DNA from: an uncultured Oscillibacter sp.
Lineage (GTDB): Bacteria; Bacillota; Clostridia; Oscillospirales; Oscillospiraceae
Direction of reading: 5' to 3'
DNA: 34,922 nt
Assembly: GCA_910583785.1 (NCBI GenBank)
Contig: CAJTZK010000016.1
Span: 1 to 34,922, forward strand
Both the position numbers and the translations under genes were made by a program. Shown piece after piece: positions 8,131 to 16,496 of this stretch (positions are counted from its first letter, which is position 1; each line of letters opens with the position of its first letter). The notes below the pieces were generated by a model. The model ran no database searches. It had not been told where the DNA came from and was given only the letters and a program-made list of their open reading frames with translations.

Positions 8131-8171
8131 AGCTGAAACCTCCTTGCGAAATTCACGGAAACGCTTCCTCT

Positions 8172-8200
8172 ATCCTACTCCTTTTCCGGCCCGCTGGCAA
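8172..8200 (-). promoter_or_regulatory. Promoter of the SUFU-exporter-thioesterase operon
   Basis: On the minus strand TTGCCA (8195-8200) and TAGGAT (8172-8177) have a 17-base spacer. The -35 box directly abuts the -35 box of the divergent exoA promoter. Confidence 0.6.
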
Positions 8201-8229
8201 TTGTTTTTTTGGAGGAGATGCGGTACAAT
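8201..8229 (+). promoter_or_regulatory. Promoter of exoA
   Basis: TTGTTT (8201-8206) and TACAAT (8224-8229) are 17 bases apart, about 40 bases before the exoA ATG. Confidence 0.75.
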
Positions 8230-8269
8230 AGAGGGCGCCAACAATCTCAGATGCAAACGAGGTGTTTTT

Positions 8270-9028
8270 ATGAAACTGGTTTCCTGGAACGTCAACGGCC
8301 TCCGGGCCTGCCTGAAAAAGGGCTTTCTGGACTTCTGCGCCTTTGCCGACGCGGATGTCATCTGCCTCCAAGAGACAAAGATGCGGCCGGAGCAGGCGGA
8401 GTTCGACCTCCCTGGCTACACCCGCTTTTGGAACAGCGCGGACAAGGCGGGCTACTCCGGCACCGCCGTCTTCACCCGGCGCCAGCCCCTGAGCGTCACC
8501 TACGACTTTGGAATCGACGAGCACCGCCACGAGGGGCGGATCATCACGGCGGAATTCCAGGATTTCTACCTGGTCTGCTGCTACACCCCCAACTCCAAGG
8601 ACCAGCTCCTCCGCCTGGACTACCGGATGGCCTGGGAGGACGACCTCCGGGACTACCTCTGCGGGCTGGACGCCGTCAAGCCCGTGGTCTACTGCGGGGA
8701 CTTGAACGTGGCCCACCAGGAGATCGACCTGAAGAACCCGGGCCCCAACCGCCGGAATCCCGGCTTTACCGACGAGGAACGGGAGAAAATGACGAAGCTC
8801 CTGGAGGCGGGCTTCGTGGACAGCTTCCGGGCCCTGTACCCGGACAAGACCGGGGCCTACTCCTGGTGGAGCTACCGGGGCCGGGCCCGGGAGAACAACA
8901 CGGGGTGGAGAATCGACTATTTCATCGTCTCCGAACGCCTCCGGAGCCGCATCCGGAACGCCGACATCTGGAGCGAGGTCCACGGCAGCGACCACTGCCC
9001 CGTGGTGCTGGAGCTGTCTGAAGACTGA
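8270..9028 (+). CDS. exoA: Exodeoxyribonuclease III (AP endonuclease)
   Basis: The 252-residue protein is a DNA-repair enzyme of the ExoIII/APE1 family that cuts at abasic sites and has 3'-5' exonuclease activity. The start at 8270 gives MKLVSWNVNGLRA, the family N-terminus. Longer in-frame starts would overlap the promoter. Active-site elements are complete: N7, E35 (LQETK), the CCYTPNS segment, D144 and N146 (GDLNVAHQEIDL), the RIDYF motif, and the terminal D241-H242 (GSDHCPV). Length is normal. The gene is monocistronic, with its own promoter and terminator. Confidence 0.96.
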   Translation: MKLVSWNVNGLRACLKKGFLDFCAFADADVICLQETKMRPEQAEFDLPGYTRFWNSADKAGYSGTAVFTRRQPLSVTYDFGIDEHRHEGRIITAEFQDFYLVCCYTPNSKDQLLRLDYRMAWEDDLRDYLCGLDAVKPVVYCGDLNVAHQEIDLKNPGPNRRNPGFTDEEREKMTKLLEAGFVDSFRALYPDKTGAYSWWSYRGRARENNTGWRIDYFIVSERLRSRIRNADIWSEVHGSDHCPVVLELSED

Positions 9029-9044
9029 TTCCGGGGAATAACAA

Positions 9045-9075
9045 AGAGGAGGGGACAGGCCCCTCCTCTGTTTTT
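9045..9075 (+). terminator. Terminator between exoA and the HtrA gene
   Basis: Ten-base arms (9045-9054 and 9060-9069) with the loop ACAGG are followed by GTTTTT. The reverse strand also ends in a T-rich run, so it probably serves both convergent genes. Confidence 0.85.
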
Positions 9076-9079
9076 CCGC

Positions 9080-10420
9080 TTAGTCCACCGCCTCGTCCAG
9101 CTCCAGGGTGACCTCCAGGGCCTCCCCGTCCCGGAGGAGGGCCAGCGTCAGGCGGTCCCCCACATAGAGGGTCCGCCGGACCCGGAAGAGGTCCTGGGTA
9201 TTCTGGACCCCCCGCCCCTGGGCGGCCACGATGTAGTCTCCCGCCCGGACGCCCGCCCGTTCAGCGGCGGTGCCGGGGTCCACGACTTTCACGAACAGCC
9301 CCTGGGCATCCGTGAGGACCTGGATGCCCAGCCGGGGCTCCGGCTGGACCTCTCCCCATTTTAAAAGGTCGTTGACGATCCGCTCCAGCTGGGCGGAGGG
9401 GATGGCAAAGCCCAGGCCTTCCACGCTGTCCCGGTTCCAGTCGGACATATATTTGGCCACGTTGATGCCCACCACCTGGCCCCGGTCGCTGATGAGGGGT
9501 CCGCCGGAGTTGCCGGAGTTCAGGGCGGCGTTGGTCTGGAGGAGGGTCATGGTCCGTCCCTCCACCTCAATATCCCGGTCAATGGCGGAGATGATACCGT
9601 TGGTCAGGGTCCCCCGGAGCCGCCGGGGAGCGCCGATGGCATAAACCGGGTCCCCCACCTCCAGCTTCTCCGAGTCCCCGAAGGGGGCGAACGGCAGGAC
9701 GTCCATGGGCATCAGCGCCAGTTCCCCCGGGGGGACCTTCAGTACCGCCAGGTCGCTGTCCTCGTCCCCCGCCACGAAGCAGACGTCCACGGAGTAGCCG
9801 CTGTCCAGGGTAACATAGCACTCGCTGCCTCCCCGGACCACGTGGTGGTTGGTGAGGATATAACCATCTTCGGAGAAAATGACGCCCGTGCCGATGGAGA
9901 CGCCCTCCCCGGTGAGGCACTGGACCGTCACCACCGCCGGGTTCAGCTGGCGGTAGACCTCCTGGGCCGTCAGAGCCTCCCCCTGGTCCCGGGCGAGGGC
10001 CAGGGACGCGCCCTGGTCCACGGGCCAGGCGGGGATGGTAATTTCCCCCGCCGCCTGCGTTTCGTAAACGGCATCCCCCGGCTGCCACTCCTCCTGGAAG
10101 GCGGTGTGCTCTATGATCTTAGCCGCCGCCGTCAGTCCCACCAGCGCCGCCACGCACAGGCAAAAACGGTACAGTCCCCGCCTCCGGCTGGGACGGCGGC
10201 CGTCCCGCCGCCCCTTTTTCCCGGAAGCGGCCTGGCCCGGGGATGCCTGCTTTCCAGCGGGGACAGGGCGGCAGTAGGATTCCACCACCTCCCGGGGGTC
10301 CGGCTGGCGGTAGGCCTCCACCACTTCCCGGGGGTCCCGCGCCTCCCCGGCGCGGAAGGGGCCGCGGTAAACCTCCACGATCTCGCCGGGCAGGCGCCCG
10401 GCCTGTTCACGTTCTCCCAT
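9080..10420 (-). CDS. Membrane-anchored HtrA/DegP-type serine protease with PDZ domain
   Basis: This 446-residue protein has a cytoplasmic N-terminal tail (1-82), one membrane helix (about 83-103), an extracytoplasmic trypsin-like domain and a C-terminal PDZ domain (about 350-440). The catalytic triad is complete: H193 (TNHHVV), D223 (DSDLAVL) and S305 (NSGNSGGPL). It probably degrades or refolds damaged exported proteins at the membrane. The tail is unusual. It carries three tandem copies of a short motif, E-I-V-E-V-Y-R-G-P (13-21), REVVEAYRQP (31-40) and REVVESYCRP (43-52), before a very basic stretch. The gene starts six bases after the stop of the kinase gene and ends the regulator-kinase-protease operon, which resembles the CssRS/HtrA type of envelope stress response. 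Confidence 0.92.
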   Translation of the reverse strand: MGEREQAGRLPGEIVEVYRGPFRAGEARDPREVVEAYRQPDPREVVESYCRPVPAGKQASPGQAASGKKGRRDGRRPSRRRGLYRFCLCVAALVGLTAAAKIIEHTAFQEEWQPGDAVYETQAAGEITIPAWPVDQGASLALARDQGEALTAQEVYRQLNPAVVTVQCLTGEGVSIGTGVIFSEDGYILTNHHVVRGGSECYVTLDSGYSVDVCFVAGDEDSDLAVLKVPPGELALMPMDVLPFAPFGDSEKLEVGDPVYAIGAPRRLRGTLTNGIISAIDRDIEVEGRTMTLLQTNAALNSGNSGGPLISDRGQVVGINVAKYMSDWNRDSVEGLGFAIPSAQLERIVNDLLKWGEVQPEPRLGIQVLTDAQGLFVKVVDPGTAAERAGVRAGDYIVAAQGRGVQNTQDLFRVRRTLYVGDRLTLALLRDGEALEVTLELDEAVD

Positions 10421-10426
10421 GCTCCC

Positions 10427-11881
10427 TCACTCCGTGGTCAGCGAGAAGGAGAAGGTGGTCACGCCGCTTTCGCTGGCGACGTTGATTTTCTCCTTGTGCT
10501 GCTCCAAAATCGTCTTGACGATGTAGAGCCCCAGGCCCACGCCGTCCTTGTCCTCGCTGCGGGATTTGTCGCTTTTGTGGAACCGCTCGAACAGCAGGGG
10601 CAGCTCCCCGGCGGGAATGGTGTCCCCGCAGTTGCGCACCAAGACCCGGGCCCTGCCGTCCCGGAGGCTCAGCCCCAGGTACAGGGTGGACCCCTTGTAG
10701 GCAAACTTGGCCGCATTCTCCAGCAGGTTGTAAATCACCTGGGTGATCAAATCGTTGTCCCCCAGGACCAGGATGGGCCCCTCGGGGATGTCCGCCTCCA
10801 CGTCCAGCTCCCGGTCGGTGATCTTTTTCTCCATGGAGATCAGCACCCGGCGCATGCTCTCGCAGAGGTCGAAATGGGCTCCGCCCCGCAGGGGGTCGAT
10901 GGCCTGGAGCTGGCTCACGTCCAGCATCCGCCGCACCAGGCGGCTGAGGCGGCGGCTCTCCCCGGAGATGATTTGCAGGTACTGCTTCTCGTTCTCCGGG
11001 GGGATGGCTCCGTCCAGGATGGCGTCCGTGTACCCGGCGATGGTGGTCATGGGCGTTTTCAGCTCGTGGGAGATGTTGGCGATGAACTCCCGGCGCTGCC
11101 GCTCCGTCTGCTGGAGGGACTCCGCCATGGCGTTGAAGGAGGCGGCCAGCTCTCCCACTTCGTCGTTCCGGCCGTAGTCGTTCATGCGGATGTCAAAGTC
11201 CCCCTCGGCGTAGCGCCGGGTGGCTTCCACCATCTCCCGGATGGGTTTCACCTGCCGCATGGCGGTGACGGAGGAGGCCATGAAGGCAATCATCAGGACC
11301 ACGAAGGCCGTCATGAAAAACAGGCCGATGAAGCCCTGCCACATGGAGTCCAGGGAGGCCATGGTGGACACCGCCACCACCTCTCCCGCCGTTTCCCGGG
11401 TGACGGGATTCACGGCGGCCACCCCCACGGAAAAACGCTTCTGTGGATAGAGCCCACCGAAGTCGTCCCGCCAGGAGGCGCTGCCCTGGCCCATGATCTT
11501 GGCCGTCCGCTCCGGGGGGACGGTAAGGATTTTCCCATCCAGGGTCTCGTCGGTGGAGAGGAGCACGTGGCCCTCTGTGTCGCAGATCATGAAATGCACA
11601 TCGGAGACCAGGGCGGCGAAGCTGGCCAGGCGCTGGAAGTCCAGGTCGTTCTGGAGGTCCTCTATGTCCAGGTACCGCCCGTTTTCCAGGTAGCTCAGGG
11701 AGAGCTGGCTCATGACCTGGGCCTTGGCGGCAATTTCCTCCCCCTGCTGGCTCCGGGCGTAGTTATAGCTCAGGGAGAAGAAGGAGGCCCCCAGCAGGCA
11801 CAGGGTCAGAAGCACCATGCCGGCGGTAACAAAGAGCTGCCGCCAGTAAAGGCTCTGTGTCCGTTCCCGTAAACGCTTCAT
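10427..11881 (-). CDS. Sensor histidine kinase with HAMP domain
   Basis: The 484-residue kinase has membrane helices at about 15-37 and 182-205 flanking an extracytoplasmic sensor domain of about 145 residues. A HAMP linker (about 205-257) follows, then the phospho-acceptor helix with H272 (ISHELKTP) and an ATPase domain with N, G1 and G2 boxes (VIYNLLENAAKF, GLGLYIVK). It overlaps the upstream regulator by four bases and is followed closely by the HtrA gene, so the three form one operon. Context suggests sensing of envelope or secretion stress with the protease as output. This is inference. Confidence 0.92.
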   Translation of the reverse strand: MKRLRERTQSLYWRQLFVTAGMVLLTLCLLGASFFSLSYNYARSQQGEEIAAKAQVMSQLSLSYLENGRYLDIEDLQNDLDFQRLASFAALVSDVHFMICDTEGHVLLSTDETLDGKILTVPPERTAKIMGQGSASWRDDFGGLYPQKRFSVGVAAVNPVTRETAGEVVAVSTMASLDSMWQGFIGLFFMTAFVVLMIAFMASSVTAMRQVKPIREMVEATRRYAEGDFDIRMNDYGRNDEVGELAASFNAMAESLQQTERQRREFIANISHELKTPMTTIAGYTDAILDGAIPPENEKQYLQIISGESRRLSRLVRRMLDVSQLQAIDPLRGGAHFDLCESMRRVLISMEKKITDRELDVEADIPEGPILVLGDNDLITQVIYNLLENAAKFAYKGSTLYLGLSLRDGRARVLVRNCGDTIPAGELPLLFERFHKSDKSRSEDKDGVGLGLYIVKTILEQHKEKINVASESGVTTFSFSLTTE

Positions 11882-12576
11882 CCCTCCGCCTTCTCCGTGA
11901 CCAGCTCGAATTTATAGCCCACGCCCCACACGGTCTTCAGCGCCCATTTGGCGCTGACGCCCTCTACCTTCTCCCGCAGGCGTTTAATGTGTACGTCCAC
12001 CGTCCGGCTGTCCCCGAAGTAATCAAAGCCCCAAACCTCGTCCAGGAGCTGGTTCCGGGTGTAGACCCGGTTGGGTGTGGAGGCCAGGTGGTACAGGAGC
12101 TCCAGCTCCTTGGGAGGGGTGTCGATCTTCTTTCCGTCCACGATGAGCTCATAGGAGTCCAGGTTGATCACCAGCTTGTCGAAGGCCAGCTTCTTGCTGG
12201 TATCATTGGGAATCTCCGTCCGGCGGAGGACGGCGTTGATCCGGGCGATGAGCTCCTTCATCTCAAAGGGCTTGACGATGTAATCATCCGCCCCCATTTC
12301 CAGGCCCTGGATGCGGTCGAAGACCTCGCTCTTGGCGGTGAGCATGATGATGGGAACCTGGGAGGTCTCCCGGATTTTGGCGCAGACGGCCCAGCCGTCC
12401 ATGACGGGCAGCATGATATCCAGCAGGATCAAGTCCGGCGCGGCCTTCTGAAACTCCTCGATGGCTCTTCCGCCGTCCCCGGCGGTACGGACGTCGAAAC
12501 CCTCCTTCACCAGGTACATGTGGATGAGATCGGAGATGTTGCGGTCATCCTCGACCACTAAAATATTGCGTCCCAT
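11878..12576 (-). CDS. OmpR/PhoB-family response regulator
   Basis: I start at the ATG at 12576 (232 residues, MGRNILVVEDDR) because GGAGGG lies six bases upstream. The longer start at 12600 adds eight residues foreign to the family. The receiver domain has D10, D11, phospho-acceptor D53 (LLDIMLPVMDG) and a KPFEMKEL switch. The winged helix ends with KTVWGVGYKF. The gene is first in the operon with the kinase (four-base overlap) and the HtrA protease, and is probably autoregulated. Confidence 0.93.
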   Translation of the reverse strand: MGRNILVVEDDRNISDLIHMYLVKEGFDVRTAGDGGRAIEEFQKAAPDLILLDIMLPVMDGWAVCAKIRETSQVPIIMLTAKSEVFDRIQGLEMGADDYIVKPFEMKELIARINAVLRRTEIPNDTSKKLAFDKLVINLDSYELIVDGKKIDTPPKELELLYHLASTPNRVYTRNQLLDEVWGFDYFGDSRTVDVHIKRLREKVEGVSAKWALKTVWGVGYKFELVTEKAEG

Positions 12577-12615
12577 GGCGGACCCTCCCCAGTTTTCCAA
12601 ATCTTTCTTCTATTT

Positions 12616-12621
12616 ATTATA
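12616..12621 (-). promoter_or_regulatory. Probable -10 element of the regulator-kinase-HtrA operon
   Basis: A perfect TATAAT on the minus strand lies 40 bases before the regulator ATG in the only AT-rich patch of this gap. No good -35 is found at 16-18 bases (CAACAA at 17), which is compatible with an activated promoter. Confidence 0.45.
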
Positions 12622-12669
12622 CCCTGTCCCGTACGGGGTTGTTGAATTTTCTGTAAAGATTCCCGGCGT

Positions 12670-13824
12670 TCACCGGAGCCCGGCCTCCCGGTAGGCGGCG
12701 CACACGCCCCCCGCCTCCCTGGCGGCAGAGAGGAAGGACCGCAGCCCCGCCGGGCTGGCCCCGTCCCCCAGCCACACGGCGGCGTCCCCCCGCCAGGCGG
12801 CCAGGCGCCGGACCAGCTCCTGGGCCCCGGAGGCGCTCCGCAGGTCGTACCCGCTCCGGTCCAGCTCTGGCTGGAGGCAGCGGAAGCCCGCCTCCCCGGC
12901 GGCCTGGAGCGCCTGGGCCCCGCCGCCCCGGACATAAGCCAGCCGGGTCTTGCCGCAGGTGGCCCGGAAAAGGGCGGCGTTGCCCGCCTCCAGCTGCTCG
13001 GCCACAGTCCGGTCCGGATGGCCGGCGTCTGCCAGGATGCCGATGCCCTGCCCCTGGGCGGTCAGGCGGCGGAGGGTTCCCCCCTGCCGCTCCATCTCCT
13101 CCGGCGTGAAGAAGAAGGCGGCCCCGGCACCATAACTTTCCAGGGCGTCCGCCATGAGGGAGGCGTCGCTCCCCGCCTGGAGGCACAGGGCGATCCGCTT
13201 CCCCTCCAGCCCGGCGGCGGGCTCCTGGGACCCGGAGGGCACGGAGGGATTGGCGTTTTCCCCGGGGGACCCGCCCTCCGGCCTGGCGGACTCCTTGGCC
13301 CGGATGTAGTCGGCGTAGATGGAGCGCATGGTATACCGCGCCGCGTCGGCGTAGAGCTTGTCCGACGCGCCGTAGCTGGGCTGGCGGAGCCAGACCATGC
13401 TGCCGTGTTCCACCTCAATGACGGAATAGACCAGGTCAAAGTACCGGGACACCGTGTTGGCGGGGACGAAGACCGTCCCGTTCCGCTGGATGGCCCCGGG
13501 GTAGTAGGCGGCGCCATCGTTGTCCAGCGCGCAGTTGGCGGAGAGGGTGTAGGTCAGGGACCGCCCGCCGCTGTATAGGACCAGGCGCCCCTGGTCGCTG
13601 TTGAGCACCTGGGAGATGCCCAGGGATTCCCGGCCCGTGCCCGTGAAGATGGAGCTGGCGATGTAGACATAGCCTCCGCTCCAAAAGGGCATGGTGTTGT
13701 CCGACAGGGGCAGGACATAGCTGCCCACGGCGGTGAAATAGACACGCTCCGCCGCCCGGGCGGGAGGGAGGGCCAGCTGGAACACCAGCAGGAGCCCGAG
13801 GATGAGCGCCGCCCGCCGTTTCAT
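12670..13824 (-). CDS. Secreted protein with copper-amine-oxidase-N-like domain and a degenerate polysaccharide-deacetylase-like domain
   Basis: This 384-residue protein has a signal peptide (1-24, ending ARA-A). Residues about 27-150 resemble the copper amine oxidase N-terminal-like repeat common in secreted clostridial proteins (IQRNGTVFVPANTVSRYFDL). After a linker (175-207), residues 208-384 follow the NodB deacetylase fold: KRIALCLQAGSD, then YGAGAAFFFTPEEM, then LTAQGQGIGILADAGHP. The positions of the catalytic TFDDGP and HTxxH motifs read CLQAGSD (214-220) and LADAGHP (264-270). The metal-binding Asp and first His are therefore absent and the domain is probably not an active deacetylase. 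The domain match is by eye. The start has an AAGGAGGG site, and a promoter lies in the gap to spoIID. Confidence 0.7.
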   Translation of the reverse strand: MKRRAALILGLLLVFQLALPPARAAERVYFTAVGSYVLPLSDNTMPFWSGGYVYIASSIFTGTGRESLGISQVLNSDQGRLVLYSGGRSLTYTLSANCALDNDGAAYYPGAIQRNGTVFVPANTVSRYFDLVYSVIEVEHGSMVWLRQPSYGASDKLYADAARYTMRSIYADYIRAKESARPEGGSPGENANPSVPSGSQEPAAGLEGKRIALCLQAGSDASLMADALESYGAGAAFFFTPEEMERQGGTLRRLTAQGQGIGILADAGHPDRTVAEQLEAGNAALFRATCGKTRLAYVRGGGAQALQAAGEAGFRCLQPELDRSGYDLRSASGAQELVRRLAAWRGDAAVWLGDGASPAGLRSFLSAAREAGGVCAAYREAGLR

Positions 13825-13864
13825 AAGCTGTCCCTCCTTCGTAAAACCAGTTGAAAACGAGTAT

Positions 13865-13894
13865 ATTTTATCACACCAGGCTGGGTTTTGTAAA
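13865..13894 (-). promoter_or_regulatory. Promoter before the deacetylase-like gene
   Basis: On the minus strand TTTACA (13889-13894) and TAAAAT (13865-13870) have an 18-base spacer, with a TGA extended -10 element. The gene can thus be expressed apart from spoIID. Confidence 0.55.
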
Positions 13895-13902
13895 GCCCGC
13901 CG

Positions 13903-14943
13903 TCAGCCCTGGTAGGGCTCCACTGTCACGCCGGTGTAATAATGGGTCAAAATCTCCCGGTAGCCCGCCCCCGCCGCCGCCATGGCGCTGGCCCCGTACT
14001 GGCTCAGGCCCACGCCGTGGCCGTAGCCAGTGACGAAGAAGGCCATGCCTCCCTTCTGGGCCTCCCAGGTAAAGCAGGCGGACCGGAGCCCCAGGGCCGC
14101 CCGCACCTGGGTTCCCTTCGCCGCCACGCCGCCCACGGACACCGTGCCCACGTTTCCCGCGCTGTCGGCGGCGGGGTCCTTCAGCCAGCCCTCCATACCG
14201 CCCGAGAGGTCCGCCTCCGGGAAGGCGGCCAGCAGCTTTGCTTTCAGCTCCTCCGCCGGAAACTCCACCCGGCTGTAGTAGTTGGGAATCCGGTCCCCCG
14301 GTTCCGGGGAGTCCACTGGCCGGAGGTAGGGCAGGTCATTGACCCAGACCTCCCCCGCCGCCCGGGTCCGTCCCGCGGAGGAGGAGTGGAACACTGCCAG
14401 GATGGGCACGCCGCCGTAGAGGATGGCCTCCCCATCGGTCTCCCGCACCGCCGATTCCACCTTGGCTTCGTAGGCGGCGGCGCGGTCCCCCCAATTGGCC
14501 CGGGCGGCCTCTGCGTTAAGATAGGCCTGGCAGCAGGTGTGGTCCGTGCAGACGTCGGCGGTTTCCCCGTGGTTCCCCCCGGACTGGAGCTTGTACAGCG
14601 TGTAAGTCCGGGCGGCCACCGCCTGGGCCTTCAGGGCCTCCATTTCAAAGGCGGCGGGCATCTCCGCCCGGACCACCCCCGCCAGATAGGTCCCCAGGTC
14701 CATCTCCAAAACCGCCTCCCCGTCCAGCACCCGGAGAGGCCTGGCGGCGTCCAGCCCTCCTCCGCTGGGAACGGGGGGCGGCGCTTCCTCCTGCTCCGTC
14801 TCGTCCACGGGCTCCTCCCGCCCGAAGAGGGCGGAGCGGAAGGGGACTACCACCGCCAGCGGCAGCAAAAACAGCGCCGCCAGCAGCAGGGCCGACACGG
14901 CGATGGCCTGGTGGACCTGGCTTCTCCGGCTGGTTCGTCTCAT
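13903..14943 (-). CDS. spoIID: Stage II sporulation protein D (SpoIID) family
   Basis: The 346-residue protein is a membrane-anchored lytic transglycosylase homologue (anchor about 13-36). In spore formers it trims peptidoglycan during engulfment in the mother cell. The catalytic region is present: VVRAEMPAAFE with E94, then ALKAQAVAARTYTLY. The cysteine-containing segment DVCTDHTCCQAY, FHSSSAGRT and the C-terminal GYGHGVGLSQYGA are family hallmarks. The start has AAAGGAGG. About 112 bases upstream on the minus strand (15055-15062) is CATATACT, close to the sigma-E -10 consensus, but no convincing -35 accompanies it. Presence of this gene supports an endospore-forming lineage. Confidence 0.92.
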   Translation of the reverse strand: MRRTSRRSQVHQAIAVSALLLAALFLLPLAVVVPFRSALFGREEPVDETEQEEAPPPVPSGGGLDAARPLRVLDGEAVLEMDLGTYLAGVVRAEMPAAFEMEALKAQAVAARTYTLYKLQSGGNHGETADVCTDHTCCQAYLNAEAARANWGDRAAAYEAKVESAVRETDGEAILYGGVPILAVFHSSSAGRTRAAGEVWVNDLPYLRPVDSPEPGDRIPNYYSRVEFPAEELKAKLLAAFPEADLSGGMEGWLKDPAADSAGNVGTVSVGGVAAKGTQVRAALGLRSACFTWEAQKGGMAFFVTGYGHGVGLSQYGASAMAAAGAGYREILTHYYTGVTVEPYQG

Positions 14944-15153
14944 GGGGCTTCCTCCTTTGTAACGGGCAGAGTGGGTTCTTCCAGACTATGTGCCGGAGGG
15001 ACAAAACATGCCTGGCATGGGGGATTTTGGAAAACCCGCCGTATTACCTTCAATAGTATATGCCAAAGCGTATGGGCTTATCGACCGGATTTCCGAGATT
15101 TCCCCATCGGGCGCGGGACGGCGGAGCGGGCGCGCCCGCCGCGAAATAGGGAC

Positions 15154-15182
15154 TTGAAACCGCCTTCCGTATTCGCTATACT
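15154..15182 (+). promoter_or_regulatory. Promoter of the aminotransferase-radical SAM operon
   Basis: TTGAAA (15154-15159) and TATACT (15177-15182) are separated by 17 bases and lie 40 bases before the ATG. Confidence 0.78.
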
Positions 15183-15221
15183 AAACCTTATCGAACCCAC
15201 CGACAGAAAGGATGGATTTTT

Positions 15222-16496
15222 ATGAAGCCTTACGCCACCCTCACCCCGGCGGAGCGGAACGGGGAGTATGCCCGCCTGCAAGGCAGATTTGACGCGCTGA
15301 AGGCCAAGGGCCTCAGCCTGAACATGGCCCGGGGCAAGCCCGGGAAGCAGCAGCTGGACCTGGCCAGTGACATCTTCGGCCTGATGCAGGACCCCAAGGA
15401 TTATGTCTCCGGCGGCATGGACGTGCGGAACTATGGAGAGATGCGGGGCCTCCCCGCCGCCCGGGCGCTCTTCGCGGACATCCTGGGCTGCAAGCCGGAG
15501 CAGGTCTTCGCGGGGGGCAATTCCAGCCTCCAGCTCATGTACGACACCATCGCCAAGGCCTACACCCACGGAATGCTCCACAGCCCCCGGCCCTGGTGCA
15601 AAGAGGAAACCGTCAAGTGGCTCTGCCCCGCCCCTGGTTACGACCGCCACTTCAAGGTCACGGAGACCTTCGGCTTTGAGCTGGTCACCATCCCCATGAC
15701 AGAGTCCGGCCCCGACATGGACGCCGTGGAGGAGGCCGTCAAGGACCCCGCCGTCAAGGGCATCTGGTGCGTCCCCAAGTACTCCAATCCCGAGGGCGTC
15801 ATCTACTCGGAGGATACCATCCGCCGCCTGGCGGCTCTGTCCCCCGCCGCGCCGGACTTCCTCATCATGTGGGACAACGCCTACTGCGTCCACGAGTTCG
15901 AGGGGGACTACGTGCCCTTCCCAGACATCCTGTCCCTCTGCGCGGAGGCCGGGCATCCCGACCTGGTGTTTGAGTTCGCCTCCACGTCGAAGATTACCCT
16001 CCCCGGCGCGGGCGTGGCCTGCTTCGCCTGCTCCGAGGCCAACATGGCCCACATGGAAACGCTCCTGGCCCCCCAGGTCATCAGCTTCGACAAGGTAAAC
16101 CAGCAGCGCCACGTCCTCTACCTCCGGGACAAGGCCCACACCCTGGAGCTGATGAAAAAGCACGCCGCCATCATGGGCCCCAAGTTCCGCTGCGTGGCGG
16201 ATACCCTGGACAGGGAGATCGCTCCCCTGGGCATCGCCTCCTGGCGGCGGCCCAAGGGCGGGTACTTCGTCTCCTTCAACGCCATGCCTGGCACGGCGAA
16301 ACGGACCCTGGCCCTGTGCGGGGAGGCGGGCGTCACCATGACCAGCGCCGGGGCCACCTTCCCCTATGGCAAGGACCCCCAGGACAGCAACATCCGCATC
16401 GCCCCCTCCCTGCCCCCGGTGGAGGAGCTGGAACAGGCCATGGAAGTTTTCTGCGTCTGCCTGAAAATGGCGGCATTGGAGAAATTAGGCATATGA
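15222..16496 (+). CDS. Type Ic aspartate aminotransferase-like PLP enzyme
   Basis: The 424-residue protein is a fold-type I PLP enzyme of the group sometimes called subgroup Ic aspartate aminotransferases (Asp_aminotransf, PF12897). The opening LNMARGKPGKQQLDLA is characteristic. Cofactor residues are visible: N189 in YSNPEG, D218 and Y221 in WDNAYCVHE, and the Schiff-base lysine K257 in ASTSKITLPGAG. A substrate-carboxylate arginine lies in the final NIRIAPS segment. It probably interconverts aspartate/2-oxoglutarate with oxaloacetate/glutamate in the cytoplasm. Oxaloacetate is also the substrate of PEPCK encoded nearby. The start has an AGAAAGG site. The stop overlaps the next gene by ATGA. 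Confidence 0.88.
   Translation: MKPYATLTPAERNGEYARLQGRFDALKAKGLSLNMARGKPGKQQLDLASDIFGLMQDPKDYVSGGMDVRNYGEMRGLPAARALFADILGCKPEQVFAGGNSSLQLMYDTIAKAYTHGMLHSPRPWCKEETVKWLCPAPGYDRHFKVTETFGFELVTIPMTESGPDMDAVEEAVKDPAVKGIWCVPKYSNPEGVIYSEDTIRRLAALSPAAPDFLIMWDNAYCVHEFEGDYVPFPDILSLCAEAGHPDLVFEFASTSKITLPGAGVACFACSEANMAHMETLLAPQVISFDKVNQQRHVLYLRDKAHTLELMKKHAAIMGPKFRCVADTLDREIAPLGIASWRRPKGGYFVSFNAMPGTAKRTLALCGEAGVTMTSAGATFPYGKDPQDSNIRIAPSLPPVEELEQAMEVFCVCLKMAALEKLGI

Noticed and set aside
9842..11872. A 676-residue open frame on the plus strand opposite the HtrA and kinase genes, and similar long antisense frames at 3862-5211, 21823-23445, 28859-30607 and 31469-33022
   Set aside because: They mirror real genes, have low-complexity Gly/Pro/His/Gln-rich translations, no ribosome sites and no family resemblance. 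High GC at third codon positions suppresses stops on the opposite strand.
15055..15062. A sigma-E-like -10 (CATATACT) upstream of spoIID
   Set aside because: No acceptable -35 at 14-15 bases, so it is mentioned only as a hint under spoIID.
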